Shown here in pieces: positions 1-6,886 of a stretch of 64,000 bases of DNA. Position numbers and translations under genes: made by a program. The notes beneath the pieces were generated by a model, which saw only the letters and a list, made by a program, of their open reading frames with translations, did no database searches and was not told the origin of the DNA. The stretch is from Hyphomicrobiales bacterium (lineage in GTDB: Bacteria > Pseudomonadota > Alphaproteobacteria > Rhizobiales > Rhizobiaceae), in contig UCMT01000020.1 in the NCBI GenBank assembly GCA_900473795.1, forward strand, positions 1 to 64,000, read 5' to 3'. How positions within the stretch are numbered: position 1 is the stretch's first letter; the number at the start of each line of letters is the position of its first letter.

Positions 1-20
1 TGGCGGGAGAAATCCCGCCA
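1..20. repeat. Perfect 8-bp hairpin at window edge
   Basis: An 8-base inverted repeat with a GAAA loop occupies the first 20 bases. It could be the terminator of a gene lying upstream of the window, but no T-run follows it on the + strand. The remaining bases up to 181 hold no convincing gene. Confidence 0.4.
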
Positions 21-181
21 CAATCTCCTTCGGCGGGCTGCGGCGGGGCGAGAGCGTCCTGATCGCCTGCAAGATTTGGCTACCCGCCGACCCCCTTGAA
101 CCGGCAAAATCGCTTTACAACGCTGCCCGCCTTTGATTTGTCAGGCGGCACGACAGTCTGCGTTCCAAGGGAAGAGGTAAC

Positions 182-1021
182 ATGAAACTTTTGCGCTATG
201 GGCCCCTGGGGTCGGAGAAGCCGGGCGTTCTCGACAAGGATGGCCAGATCAGGGATCTGAGCGGGGTTATCGCCGATGTCGGCGGCGCCGCGATCAGCGA
301 TATGGGCTGGGCCAAGGGTCTCGATATCGACAGCCTGCCGGTCGTCGCCGGCAGCCCGCGCCTTGGCGCCTGCGTTGCCGGAACCGGCAAGTTCATCTGC
401 ATCGGACTGAACTATGCCGACCACGCCGCTGAAACCGGTGCGACGGTGCCGCCGGAGCCGGTGATCTTCATGAAGGCCACATCGGCCATCGTCGGTCCGC
501 ACGATGACGTCGTCATCCCGCGCAGCTCGGAAGCCACCGACTGGGAGGTCGAGCTCGGCGTGGTGATCGGCAAGAAAGCCAAGTACGTCTCCGAAGCGGA
601 TGCGCTGGAGCATGTGGCCGGCTACTGCGTCATCAATGACGTCTCCGAGCGCGATTTCCAGACCAAGCGCTCCGGACAGTGGACCAAGGGCAAGTCCTGC
701 GACACGTTCGGCCCGACCGGCCCCTGGCTGGTGACGCGCGACGAGGTTGCCGATCCGCAGAAGCTGAAGATGTGGCTGACCGTCAACGGTGTCACCAAGC
801 AGGACGGTTCCACGAAGACCATGGTCTATGGGGTCGCCAATGTCGTCAGCTATCTCAGCCAGTTCATGACGCTGCATCCCGGCGATATCATCTCGACCGG
901 TACGCCCCCCGGCGTCGGCATGGGCTTCAAGCCACCGCAATATCTCAAGGCCGGCGACGTCGTCGAGCTCGGCATCGAAGGCTTGGGCACGCAGAAGCAG
1001 ACCTTCGTCGCCGACGTCTGA
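182..1021 (+). CDS. Fumarylacetoacetate hydrolase family protein
   Basis: A 279-residue cytosolic enzyme of the FAH superfamily, which includes fumarylpyruvate hydrolases, 2-hydroxyhepta-2,4-diene-1,7-dioate isomerases and ureidoglycolate lyase-like proteins. Family hallmarks are visible: NYADHAAETG near residue 77, then IFMKATSAIVGPHDDV, the metal-binding DWEVELGVVIG near residue 120, and GQWTKGKSCDTFGPTGPWL. These are the C-terminal FAH-fold residues that bind a divalent metal and cleave or isomerise C-C bonds of 2-oxo acids. The length fits the short, single-domain members. The ATG follows a purine-rich AAGAGG at good spacing. It converges on phnF and appears unrelated to phosphonate metabolism. 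The exact substrate cannot be read from sequence. Confidence 0.85.
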   Translation: MKLLRYGPLGSEKPGVLDKDGQIRDLSGVIADVGGAAISDMGWAKGLDIDSLPVVAGSPRLGACVAGTGKFICIGLNYADHAAETGATVPPEPVIFMKATSAIVGPHDDVVIPRSSEATDWEVELGVVIGKKAKYVSEADALEHVAGYCVINDVSERDFQTKRSGQWTKGKSCDTFGPTGPWLVTRDEVADPQKLKMWLTVNGVTKQDGSTKTMVYGVANVVSYLSQFMTLHPGDIISTGTPPGVGMGFKPPQYLKAGDVVELGIEGLGTQKQTFVADV

Positions 1022-1040
1022 TCGCGCGATCATGGTGAAC

Positions 1041-1072
1041 AGGGCGCGTGCTACGGCATTGCGCCCTTTTTC
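1041..1072 (+). terminator. Rho-independent terminator after FAH gene
   Basis: AGGGCGC at 1041-1047 pairs with GCGCCCT at 1061-1067, followed by TTTTTC. It sits between the convergent FAH gene and phnF. The T-run is on the + strand, so it serves the FAH gene. Confidence 0.7.
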
Positions 1073-1078
1073 GTGGCC

Positions 1079-1816
1079 TCACGTTTCGATCTTCAGCTTG
1101 ACGCGGTCGGCAGCAAAGCGCGTGCGGGCGAACTGCACCGGCACGCCGTCCGGATCGGCATTGACGGCGGTCGCCTCGATGACGATGGCGCCGGGCGAAA
1201 GGCGCAGCAGCGCCAGTTCGTCGGCATCGGCGTGGCGGGCGACAAGCTCCGTCGAGACGCGCACGTAGTCCGGCAGGCCTTCGGCGGCAAAGGCCTTGGT
1301 GATCGAGCCCAGCCTTTCGACTTGCTCTGCCATGTGCGGGAAGCGATCAGCAGGAAAGAAATTGGTGGAACAGGAAACCGGCCGTCCGTCGGCGCTGCGC
1401 ATCAGGTCCAGCATGATGCAGTCCGTTCCGGGAGCGATCCCCAACCCGGCGGCAACCTCTCCCGCCGCCGCAAGGGTGGCTTGGGCAAGCAGTTTCGCTT
1501 CCGTCTCGCGTGCCTGGTCGCCAAGCCCCTGCGCGAAGCGTGTACGCCTCGAAATCGGAAAGCTCAGCCGTTCCTTTCGCTGAATCAGGGTGCCTCGCCC
1601 CTGGATGGCCTGCACCAAACCTTCCTCTGCGAGTGCGGCAAGGGCGCTGCGTACCGTGTGGCGGTTGACGCCGAACTGGCTTGCCAGGACGATTTCCGGC
1701 GGTATCATGCCGGTCTGGTCGTAGTCGCCGTTGCTGATCGATAGCCGGATCAGATCGGCAATCTGCCGCCAGAGGGCAACGCCGGTTTGCCGTTCGACCA
1801 CCTTTTTCGCATTCAT
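1079..1816 (-). CDS. phnF: GntR/HutC-family regulator of phosphonate genes, PhnF
   Basis: A 245-residue repressor-type regulator. The N-terminal winged helix-turn-helix (about residues 8-75) contains LWRQIADLIRLSI and the recognition region FGVNRHTVRSALAALAEEGL, followed by GRGT. The rest is a UTRA effector-binding domain, as in the HutC subfamily. It is divergent from phnG, with about 85 bp between the start codons. That spacer carries a perfect TGTCTAT/ATAGACA palindrome, a likely operator. In other bacteria PhnF represses phosphonate or phosphate uptake genes; here it probably controls the phnG operon and perhaps itself. The name rests on family plus position. Confidence 0.85.
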   Translation of the reverse strand: MNAKKVVERQTGVALWRQIADLIRLSISNGDYDQTGMIPPEIVLASQFGVNRHTVRSALAALAEEGLVQAIQGRGTLIQRKERLSFPISRRTRFAQGLGDQARETEAKLLAQATLAAAGEVAAGLGIAPGTDCIMLDLMRSADGRPVSCSTNFFPADRFPHMAEQVERLGSITKAFAAEGLPDYVRVSTELVARHADADELALLRLSPGAIVIEATAVNADPDGVPVQFARTRFAADRVKLKIET

Positions 1817-1832
1817 GTCACAGGCCCGTCAT
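1815..1832 (+). promoter_or_regulatory. Possible Pho box upstream of phnG
   Basis: ATGTCAC at 1815-1821 and CCGTCAT at 1826-1832 each differ by about one base from the PhoB half-site CTGTCAT/C and are spaced by 11 bp, one helical turn. The first half overlaps the phnF start codon. Only two units are seen, so this is tentative. Confidence 0.35.
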
Positions 1833-1868
1833 GCTGCAGTTCTAGAAAAGCATCAGCAGATGTATAGT

Positions 1869-1886
1869 TGTCTATAATAATAGACA
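1869..1886. promoter_or_regulatory. Palindromic operator, probable PhnF site
   Basis: TGTCTAT (1869-1875) and ATAGACA (1880-1886) form a perfect inverted repeat around AATA. This resembles the GT-N-TAGAC type palindromes bound by HutC-type GntR regulators. It ends 15 bases before the preferred phnG start, so bound protein would block the translation or transcription start region of phnG. Confidence 0.6.
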
Positions 1887-1901
1887 TTTCGGATGGAAGC
1901 A

Positions 1902-2369
1902 ATGGACCCGATCAAACAAGATGGCAGCGCGGCGGTGAATGGGCGCAAGCGGGCGATGGAATTGCTGGCGAAGGCTTCGACCGAGGAGCTGCAGGTAGGC
2001 TGGCAGGCGATCGAGCCCAAGCCGGAGGTGCATGCGGTGCGCGGGCCGGAAAGCGGTCTCGTCATGGTGCGTGGTCGAATCGGCGGCGGGGGCGATGCCT
2101 TCAATCTCGGCGAGGCGACGGTCAGCCGCGCCACGGTGCGGCTCGGCTCCGGCGAGATCGGTCACGGCCAGCTGCTTGGCAATGATCGCGAAAGAGCGCG
2201 CCTGGCGGCGGTGTTCGACGCGCTTCGCCAACGGCCCGAACACCAGCAGGCGGTCGATGCGCTGGTCGACGCGGTGGAAAGCCGCGTCGCGGCCGAGGAT
2301 CGCAAGCGTGCCGAACAGACCGCGGCAACGCGGGTGGATTTTTTCACCATGGTGCGGGGAGACGACTGA
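1902..2369 (+). CDS. phnG: C-P lyase complex subunit PhnG
   Basis: A small subunit of the carbon-phosphorus lyase core complex (PhnGHIJ), which transfers phosphonate onto the ribose of ATP and then cleaves the C-P bond. The protein has the expected length (about 155 residues) and typical stretches such as RKRAMELLAKAS near the N-terminus, VSRATVRLGSGEIGHGQLLGNDRE in the middle and RVDFFTMVRGDD at the end. ATG 1902 is preferred over ATG 1893 because GGATGG precedes it, whereas 1893 lies almost on the operator palindrome. The gene overlaps phnH (TGATG), which implies translational coupling. Confidence 0.9.
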   Translation: MDPIKQDGSAAVNGRKRAMELLAKASTEELQVGWQAIEPKPEVHAVRGPESGLVMVRGRIGGGGDAFNLGEATVSRATVRLGSGEIGHGQLLGNDRERARLAAVFDALRQRPEHQQAVDALVDAVESRVAAEDRKRAEQTAATRVDFFTMVRGDD

Positions 2370-2989
2370 TGGGCATTCAAACCCAGAGCCACGCCAGCGC
2401 CTATGCCGGTGCCTTTACCGATCCTGTGTTCCAGTCGCAGGCCGTGTTCCGGGCGCTGATGGATGCCATGGCGCGTCCGGGCACGATCACGCCGCTTGGC
2501 GCTTCAGCGGCGCCGCCGGCGCCGCTCGGTTCCGGAGCCGGAGCGATTGCGCTGACGCTGTGCGACGACGGAACCCCCACCTGGCTGAGCCCGGCCCTTG
2601 CCAATTCCTCGGTGCCGGCTTGGCTCTCCTTCCACACCGGCGCACCGCTGACCGACGTCAAGCCGGAGGTCCGTTTCGTCTTCGTGGAAGCCGGCGGCAT
2701 CGTTCCGGGCTTCGATCAGTTCGCGCTCGGAACGCAGGAATACCCGGATCGTTCGGCAACGCTGGTGCTTGAAATTGCCGCGCTCGAAGGCAGCGCTGGG
2801 TTCACTGCCACCGGCCCCGGCATCAACGGCGAGACCGTCGTTTCGCCGATCGGCCTGCCGGACATTTTCCTCACCCTCTGGGCGGAAAATCGCGCGCTGT
2901 TTCCAAGGGGCGTCGATCTGATCCTGGTTGCCGGCACGGACATTCTCTGCCTGCCGCGCACCACCAAGCTTCGCCATCGGGAGGTTTGA
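2369..2989 (+). CDS. phnH: C-P lyase complex subunit PhnH
   Basis: A 206-residue structural subunit of the C-P lyase core. It begins with the family-typical stretch AFTDPVFQSQAVFRALMDAMARPG and has a conserved C-terminal region (GPGINGETVV, LFPRGVDLILVAGTDILCLPRTTK). PhnH adopts a PLP-transferase-like fold without the cofactor lysine and contributes to assembly of the PhnGHIJ complex. The start overlaps the phnG stop by one base, and the stop lies just before phnI. Nothing unusual in length or composition. Confidence 0.92.
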   Translation: MGIQTQSHASAYAGAFTDPVFQSQAVFRALMDAMARPGTITPLGASAAPPAPLGSGAGAIALTLCDDGTPTWLSPALANSSVPAWLSFHTGAPLTDVKPEVRFVFVEAGGIVPGFDQFALGTQEYPDRSATLVLEIAALEGSAGFTATGPGINGETVVSPIGLPDIFLTLWAENRALFPRGVDLILVAGTDILCLPRTTKLRHREV

Positions 2990-2991
2990 GC

Positions 2992-4104
2992 ATGTATGTT
3001 GCCGTCAAGGGTGGCGAAACCGCCATCGCCAATGCGCACCGGCTTCTCGCCGATCGCCGCCGGGGTGACCGGTCGCTGCCCGCGGTCTCCATCGACCAGA
3101 TTGTCGCCCAGCTCGGCCTCGCCGTCGATCGCGTCATGGCGGAAGCCTCGCTTTACGATCGCGAACTCGCCGCGCTTGCCGTCCGGCAGGCACGTGGCGA
3201 CATGATCGAGGCGATCTTCATCCTGCGCGCCTATCGCACGACGCTGCCACGGTTCGGCCTGTCGGAGCCGGTCGATACGGGCAGGATGAAGATCGAACGC
3301 CGCGTCTCGGCGACGTACAAGGATCTGCCCGGCGGCCAGCTTCTTGGGGCCACCTTTGACTATACCCACCGCCTGCTCGACCCGTCGCTGCTGACGGACG
3401 AGCCGGTCGCTGATCCCGTCCGCAAACACGCCGACGAGAGCACGATGATGCGCGTTTCCGATATTCTCGCCGGTGAAGGCCTGATCGAAGCCGACGGCAG
3501 GTTGCCGGAGGACGATGTCCCGGGCGACCTGACGCGTGAGCCGCTGGAGTTTCCCTTGAACCGCGACCTGCGCCTGCAGGCTTTAGCGCGCGGCGACGAG
3601 GGTTTTCTGCTGGCGCTCGCCTATTCGACGCAGCGCGGCTATGCCCGCACCCATCCCTTCGTTGGCGAAGTCCGCATCGGTGACGTCGAGGTCGAACTCG
3701 ACATGCCGGAACTCGGCTTTGCGGTGTCGCTGGGCCGCATCCAGGTCACGGAATGCCAGATGGTCAACCAGTTCAAGGGCTCGGCGAAGAACCCGCCGCA
3801 ATTCACCCGCGGCTACGGCCTCGTCTTCGGCCAGAGCGAACGCAAGGCGATGGCGATGTCGCTGGTCGATCGGGCGCTTCGGGCAGAAGAGTTCGGCGAG
3901 GATATCGTCGCACCTGCGCAGGACGAGGAATTCGTCATTTCACATTCCGACAACGTCCAGGCGACCGGTTTCGTCGAGCACCTGAAGCTGCCGCACTACG
4001 TCGATTTCCAGGCCGAACTCGATCTCGTCCGCCGCATGCGCGCCGAATATGACGCGAAGTCTGGTGCCGAAAAGAATAGCGGTGTTCGGGAGGCGGCGGA
4101 ATGA
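2992..4104 (+). CDS. phnI: C-P lyase nucleosidase subunit PhnI
   Basis: A 370-residue subunit that, with PhnG, PhnH and PhnL, is needed to replace adenine of ATP by the phosphonate, giving alpha-D-ribose-1-methylphosphonate-5-triphosphate in the methylphosphonate case. The N-terminus MYVAVKGGETAIANAH is diagnostic of PhnI. A TTG at 2986 would add two residues, but ATG 2992 gives the family-typical start three bases after the phnH stop. Conserved runs such as QALARGDEGFLLALAYSTQRGY and the C-terminal HSDNVQATGFVEHLKLPHYVDFQ region are present. The stop overlaps the fosX start (ATGA). Confidence 0.93.
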   Translation: MYVAVKGGETAIANAHRLLADRRRGDRSLPAVSIDQIVAQLGLAVDRVMAEASLYDRELAALAVRQARGDMIEAIFILRAYRTTLPRFGLSEPVDTGRMKIERRVSATYKDLPGGQLLGATFDYTHRLLDPSLLTDEPVADPVRKHADESTMMRVSDILAGEGLIEADGRLPEDDVPGDLTREPLEFPLNRDLRLQALARGDEGFLLALAYSTQRGYARTHPFVGEVRIGDVEVELDMPELGFAVSLGRIQVTECQMVNQFKGSAKNPPQFTRGYGLVFGQSERKAMAMSLVDRALRAEEFGEDIVAPAQDEEFVISHSDNVQATGFVEHLKLPHYVDFQAELDLVRRMRAEYDAKSGAEKNSGVREAAE

Positions 4105-4520
4105 TCGAGGATCTCTCCCACATCACCTTCATCGTCAGCGATCTCGACCGGATGACGGAGATTCTCGAAACGGTTTTCGGAGCCAAACAGGTTTACGCCA
4201 GCGGCGAAAAGCACTTCTCGCAGGCTCCGGAGAAATTCTTCACCGTCGGCGATCTCTGGATCGCGATCATGCAGGGCAAGGGCCTGAGCGAACGCACGTA
4301 TAATCACGTCGCCTTCAAGATACGCGACGAGGATATCGATATTTATCTCGAGCGCATCCGCTCGCTCAATCTCGATGTCATGCCGCCGCGTCCGCGTGTC
4401 GAGGGCGAGGGGCGGTCGATCTACTTCCACGATGCCGACAACCATCTCTTCGAACTGCACAGCGGCACGCTCTCCGAGCGGCTCGAGACGTATTCCCGTT
4501 TGGAGGCGGCGGCCGAATGA
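4101..4520 (+). CDS. fosX: FosX-type VOC hydrolase in the phn operon
   Basis: A 139-residue vicinal oxygen chelate (glyoxalase-fold) protein of the FosA/FosX group. Visible features are the N-terminal IEDLSHITFIVSDLDRM with the first metal His, NHVAFKI with the second His, and the C-terminal YFHDADNHLFELHSGTL with the metal Glu, which matches the fosfomycin-modifying family. FosX enzymes open the oxirane ring of fosfomycin, itself a phosphonate, with water. A Mesorhizobium loti homologue encoded in a phn operon has been described as a weak, promiscuous ancestor of the resistance enzymes. Translational overlap with phnI makes a role in phosphonate catabolism more likely than dedicated resistance. 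Substrate remains inferred. Confidence 0.85.
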   Translation: MIEDLSHITFIVSDLDRMTEILETVFGAKQVYASGEKHFSQAPEKFFTVGDLWIAIMQGKGLSERTYNHVAFKIRDEDIDIYLERIRSLNLDVMPPRPRVEGEGRSIYFHDADNHLFELHSGTLSERLETYSRLEAAAE

Positions 4521-4543
4521 TGTTCCCGTTGTCGCACGGTGGA

Positions 4544-4747
4544 TCAGTCGCCTCCACCGTCTCCGCCGCCGCAATCTCCGCCGGTATCCCCGTCGCTCGA
4601 CGCATAGACGCCGCCGTCGCCTCCCGATCCCGCCGCCTGGCTTTTCCTCTTTCTCGCGGCGCGGTCCCCCAGGATGACGATCACCAGCACAACAAGACCC
4701 GCCAGAACGAGCGGCAGTACGTTGAAGGCGCCGGGTTCGGCTTCCAT
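4544..4747 (-). CDS. Small membrane protein with Gly/Asp-rich tail, antisense within phn operon
   Basis: A 67-residue reading frame on the opposite strand, filling the fosX-phnJ gap. It has a short acidic N-terminus (MEAEPGAFNV), one strong transmembrane helix (LPLVLAGLVVLVIVILG, about residues 11-27), a basic cluster RAARKRK and a low-complexity tail of Gly, Asp and Ser ending DGGGD with one Cys. The start is chosen because GGGAGAAAGAT lies at Shine-Dalgarno distance; a longer frame from 4816 has no such signal. The helix, positive-inside charges and ribosome site suggest a real protein rather than a shadow. It could be mistaken for the overlapping + strand frame 4517-4801, which has no plausible composition. 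Function unknown. Confidence 0.6.
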   Translation of the reverse strand: MEAEPGAFNVLPLVLAGLVVLVIVILGDRAARKRKSQAAGSGGDGGVYASSDGDTGGDCGGGDGGGD

Positions 4748-4793
4748 TCCGGATCTTTCTCCCGTGGTCCTCTGCACCTCAAGGTAATCGACA

Positions 4794-5672
4794 ATGCCTG
4801 ACCTTGCCACATACAACTTCGCCTATCTCGACGAGCAGACCAAGCGGATGATCCGCCGGGCGATCCTCAAGGCGATCGCCATACCCGGCTATCAGGTTCC
4901 GTTCGCGTCGCGCGAAATGCCCATGCCCTACGGCTGGGGCACCGGCGGCGTGCAGGTGACGGCGGCGATCCTCGGGCCGGATGACGTGCTGAAGGTCATC
5001 GACCAGGGCGCCGACGACACGACCAACGCCGTTTCGATCCGTGCCTTCTTCCAGAAGGTCGCCAATATCGCGGTGACGACGAAGACCAGCGAGGCGACGA
5101 TCATCCAGACCCGCCACCGCATTCCGGAGGAAGCGCTGAAGGCCGGCCAGACGCTGGTCTATCAGGTGCCGATCCCCGAACCGCTGCGCTTCCTCGAACC
5201 GCGCGAGACCGAAACCCGCAAGATGCATGCGCTGGAGGAATACGGCCTCATGCACGTCAAGCTCTACGAGGACATCGCCCGCAACGGCCATATCGCCACG
5301 ACTTATGCCTATCCGGTCAAGGTCGAGGGTCGTTATGTGATGGACCCCTCGCCGACGCCGAAGTTCGACAATCCGAAGATGCACATGTCAGAGGCGCTGC
5401 AGCTGTTCGGTGCCGGCCGCGAAAAGCGCATCTACGCCGTGCCGCCCCATACCGAGGTCGTCAGCCTCGACTTCGAGGACCATCCCTTCGAGATCCAGCA
5501 TTTCGACAAGCCCTGCGCGCTCTGCGGTGCAGAACAGGTCTACCTCGACGAGGTCGTGCTCGACGACAAGGGCGGCCGGATGTTCGTCTGCTCGGACACC
5601 GACCACTGCGAGGATCGGCGGGCGCGTGGTCATGCCGGCGAGATGTTGGCGCGGCAGGAGGCGGCGGAATGA
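4794..5672 (+). CDS. phnJ: C-P lyase catalytic radical-SAM subunit PhnJ
   Basis: The 292-residue catalytic subunit that cleaves the C-P bond of ribose-1-phosphonate-5-phosphate by radical S-adenosylmethionine chemistry. The N-terminal YNFAYLDEQTKRMIRRAILKA and the region MPMPYGWGTGGVQ are family signatures. Near residue 242 the unusual iron-sulfur motif appears as CALC, then about 21 residues later the third cysteine (FVCSDTDHC), which also supplies the thiyl-forming cysteine region. ATG 4794 is preceded by AAGG at nine bases. It is separated from fosX by an antisense gene and from phnK by a repeat element. Confidence 0.95.
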   Translation: MPDLATYNFAYLDEQTKRMIRRAILKAIAIPGYQVPFASREMPMPYGWGTGGVQVTAAILGPDDVLKVIDQGADDTTNAVSIRAFFQKVANIAVTTKTSEATIIQTRHRIPEEALKAGQTLVYQVPIPEPLRFLEPRETETRKMHALEEYGLMHVKLYEDIARNGHIATTYAYPVKVEGRYVMDPSPTPKFDNPKMHMSEALQLFGAGREKRIYAVPPHTEVVSLDFEDHPFEIQHFDKPCALCGAEQVYLDEVVLDDKGGRMFVCSDTDHCEDRRARGHAGEMLARQEAAE

Positions 5673-5698
5673 GCGGGTCGGCTGAGTGTTTACCGAGG

Positions 5699-6017
5699 GG
5701 TTACCCCCCTCTGTCACTTCGTGACATCTCCCCCTCAAGGACCGGGCTATTGCATATGAAGCGAAGGCGCTTGCGACAAGCTCCCACTTCTCCCCGGCGG
5801 GGAGAAGTGCCGAGCGTATGCGAGGCGATGAGGGGGCCTTTTCTGCGATTTCGGCGCCAGCCGTCCCCCTCATCCGGCGCTTCGCGCCACCTTCTCCCCG
5901 TCGGGGAGACGAGGGAGAAAGCCCGGCAAATCCAGGCGGCAGGCTGGGCTGCACGATGCGTCCAGGCGATCTCCCCCCTTGAGGGGGAGATGTCCGGCAG
6001 GACAGAGGGGGGTAAAC
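5699..6017. repeat. RIME-like mosaic intergenic repeat between phnJ and phnK
   Basis: About 320 bp of nested inverted repeats. The outer arms are ACCCCCCTCTGTC and GACATCTCCCCCTC on the left (about 5702-5738), mirrored by GAGGGGGAGATGTCC and GACAGAGGGGGGTAA on the right (about 5981-6015). Inside lie a perfect 25-base palindrome at 5785-5809 (arms CACTTCTCCCC / GGGGAGAAGTG), a second CCTTCTCCCCGTCGGGGAGA unit near 5890-5909 and CCCCCTCATCCGGCGCTTCG. This architecture matches the Rhizobium-specific intergenic mosaic elements known from rhizobial genomes. There is no coding potential. phnK has its own strong Shine-Dalgarno downstream (AAAGGAGG). Confidence 0.85.
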
Positions 6018-6045
6018 CTCCGCGCGCTCAAAAGGAGGCACGTCA

Positions 6046-6822
6046 ATGACGACCGTCCCGCTTCTCAAAGTCAACGACGTCTCGAAGTTCTACGGCGGCC
6101 GTATCGGGTGCCGCAATGTCTCGTTCGAGCTCTGGCCGGGCGAAGTGCTGGCCATCGTCGGCGAGTCCGGCTCCGGCAAGACGACGCTCCTTTCATGCCT
6201 GTCGACGCGGCTGATGCCGACCTCCGGCGTCGTCGAATATCACATGCGTGACGGCCAATACCGCGATCTCGCCCGCATGGGCGAGGCCGAGCGGCGTTTC
6301 CTGATGCGCACGGACTGGGGCTTTGTTCATCAGAACCCGGCCGATGGCCTTCGCATGACGGTTTCGGCCGGCGCCAATGTCGGCGAGCGGCTGATGGCGG
6401 TCGGTGACCGGCACTACGGGCAAATCCGGGCCACCGCCACCGACTGGCTGCGTCGGGTCGAGATCGAAGTAGACCGCATCGACGACCAGCCGCGCGCCTT
6501 TTCCGGCGGCATGCGCCAGCGCCTGCAGATCGCCCGCAATCTTGTTACCTCCCCGCGCCTCGTCTTCATGGACGAGCCGACCGGCGGCCTCGACGTTTCG
6601 GTTCAGGCGCGCCTGCTCGACCTGGTGCGCGGCCTCGTCCATGACCTCGGCCTGTCGGCGATTATCGTCACCCATGACCTCGCCGTCGCCCGCCTTCTCT
6701 CCCATCGCATGATGGTGATGAAAGACGGCGCGGTCATCGAGCAGGGCTTGACCGACCGGGTGCTCGACGATCCGCGCGAGCCCTACACCCAGCTTCTCGT
6801 TTCCTCCATTCTGCAGGTCTGA
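6046..6822 (+). CDS. phnK: C-P lyase ABC-type ATPase PhnK
   Basis: A 258-residue ABC ATPase that associates with the C-P lyase core through PhnJ rather than with a permease. It has Walker A GESGSGKTT near residue 38, the Q-loop region around WGFVHQNPADGLR, the signature FSGGMRQR, Walker B LVFMDEPTGG and the switch histidine in IIVTHDLAVA. The length and the oligopeptide-transporter-like sequence are typical of PhnK. An excellent AAAGGAGG precedes the ATG at a spacing of about eight bases. The stop codon is the first three bases of a palindromic repeat. Confidence 0.93.
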   Translation: MTTVPLLKVNDVSKFYGGRIGCRNVSFELWPGEVLAIVGESGSGKTTLLSCLSTRLMPTSGVVEYHMRDGQYRDLARMGEAERRFLMRTDWGFVHQNPADGLRMTVSAGANVGERLMAVGDRHYGQIRATATDWLRRVEIEVDRIDDQPRAFSGGMRQRLQIARNLVTSPRLVFMDEPTGGLDVSVQARLLDLVRGLVHDLGLSAIIVTHDLAVARLLSHRMMVMKDGAVIEQGLTDRVLDDPREPYTQLLVSSILQV

Positions 6823-6869
6823 GCATGGTTCCGAAAAGTGGGAACCGGTTTTCGGACGAAACCATGCTC
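6821..6869. repeat. 49-bp palindromic intergenic repeat overlapping the phnK stop
   Basis: GAGCATGGTTCCGAAAA (6821-6837) pairs with the mirrored TTTTCGGACGAAACCATGCTC region ending at 6869 around an AACCGGTT core. The TGA stop of phnK (6820-6822) overlaps the left end. A degenerate relative with the same AACCGGTT core and GCGTTT/AAACGC arms occurs at 15327-15366. This looks like a dispersed rhizobial palindromic repeat that could act as an mRNA stabilising hairpin. Confidence 0.75.
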
Positions 6870-6886
6870 CAACAGGAAGAATAGTC

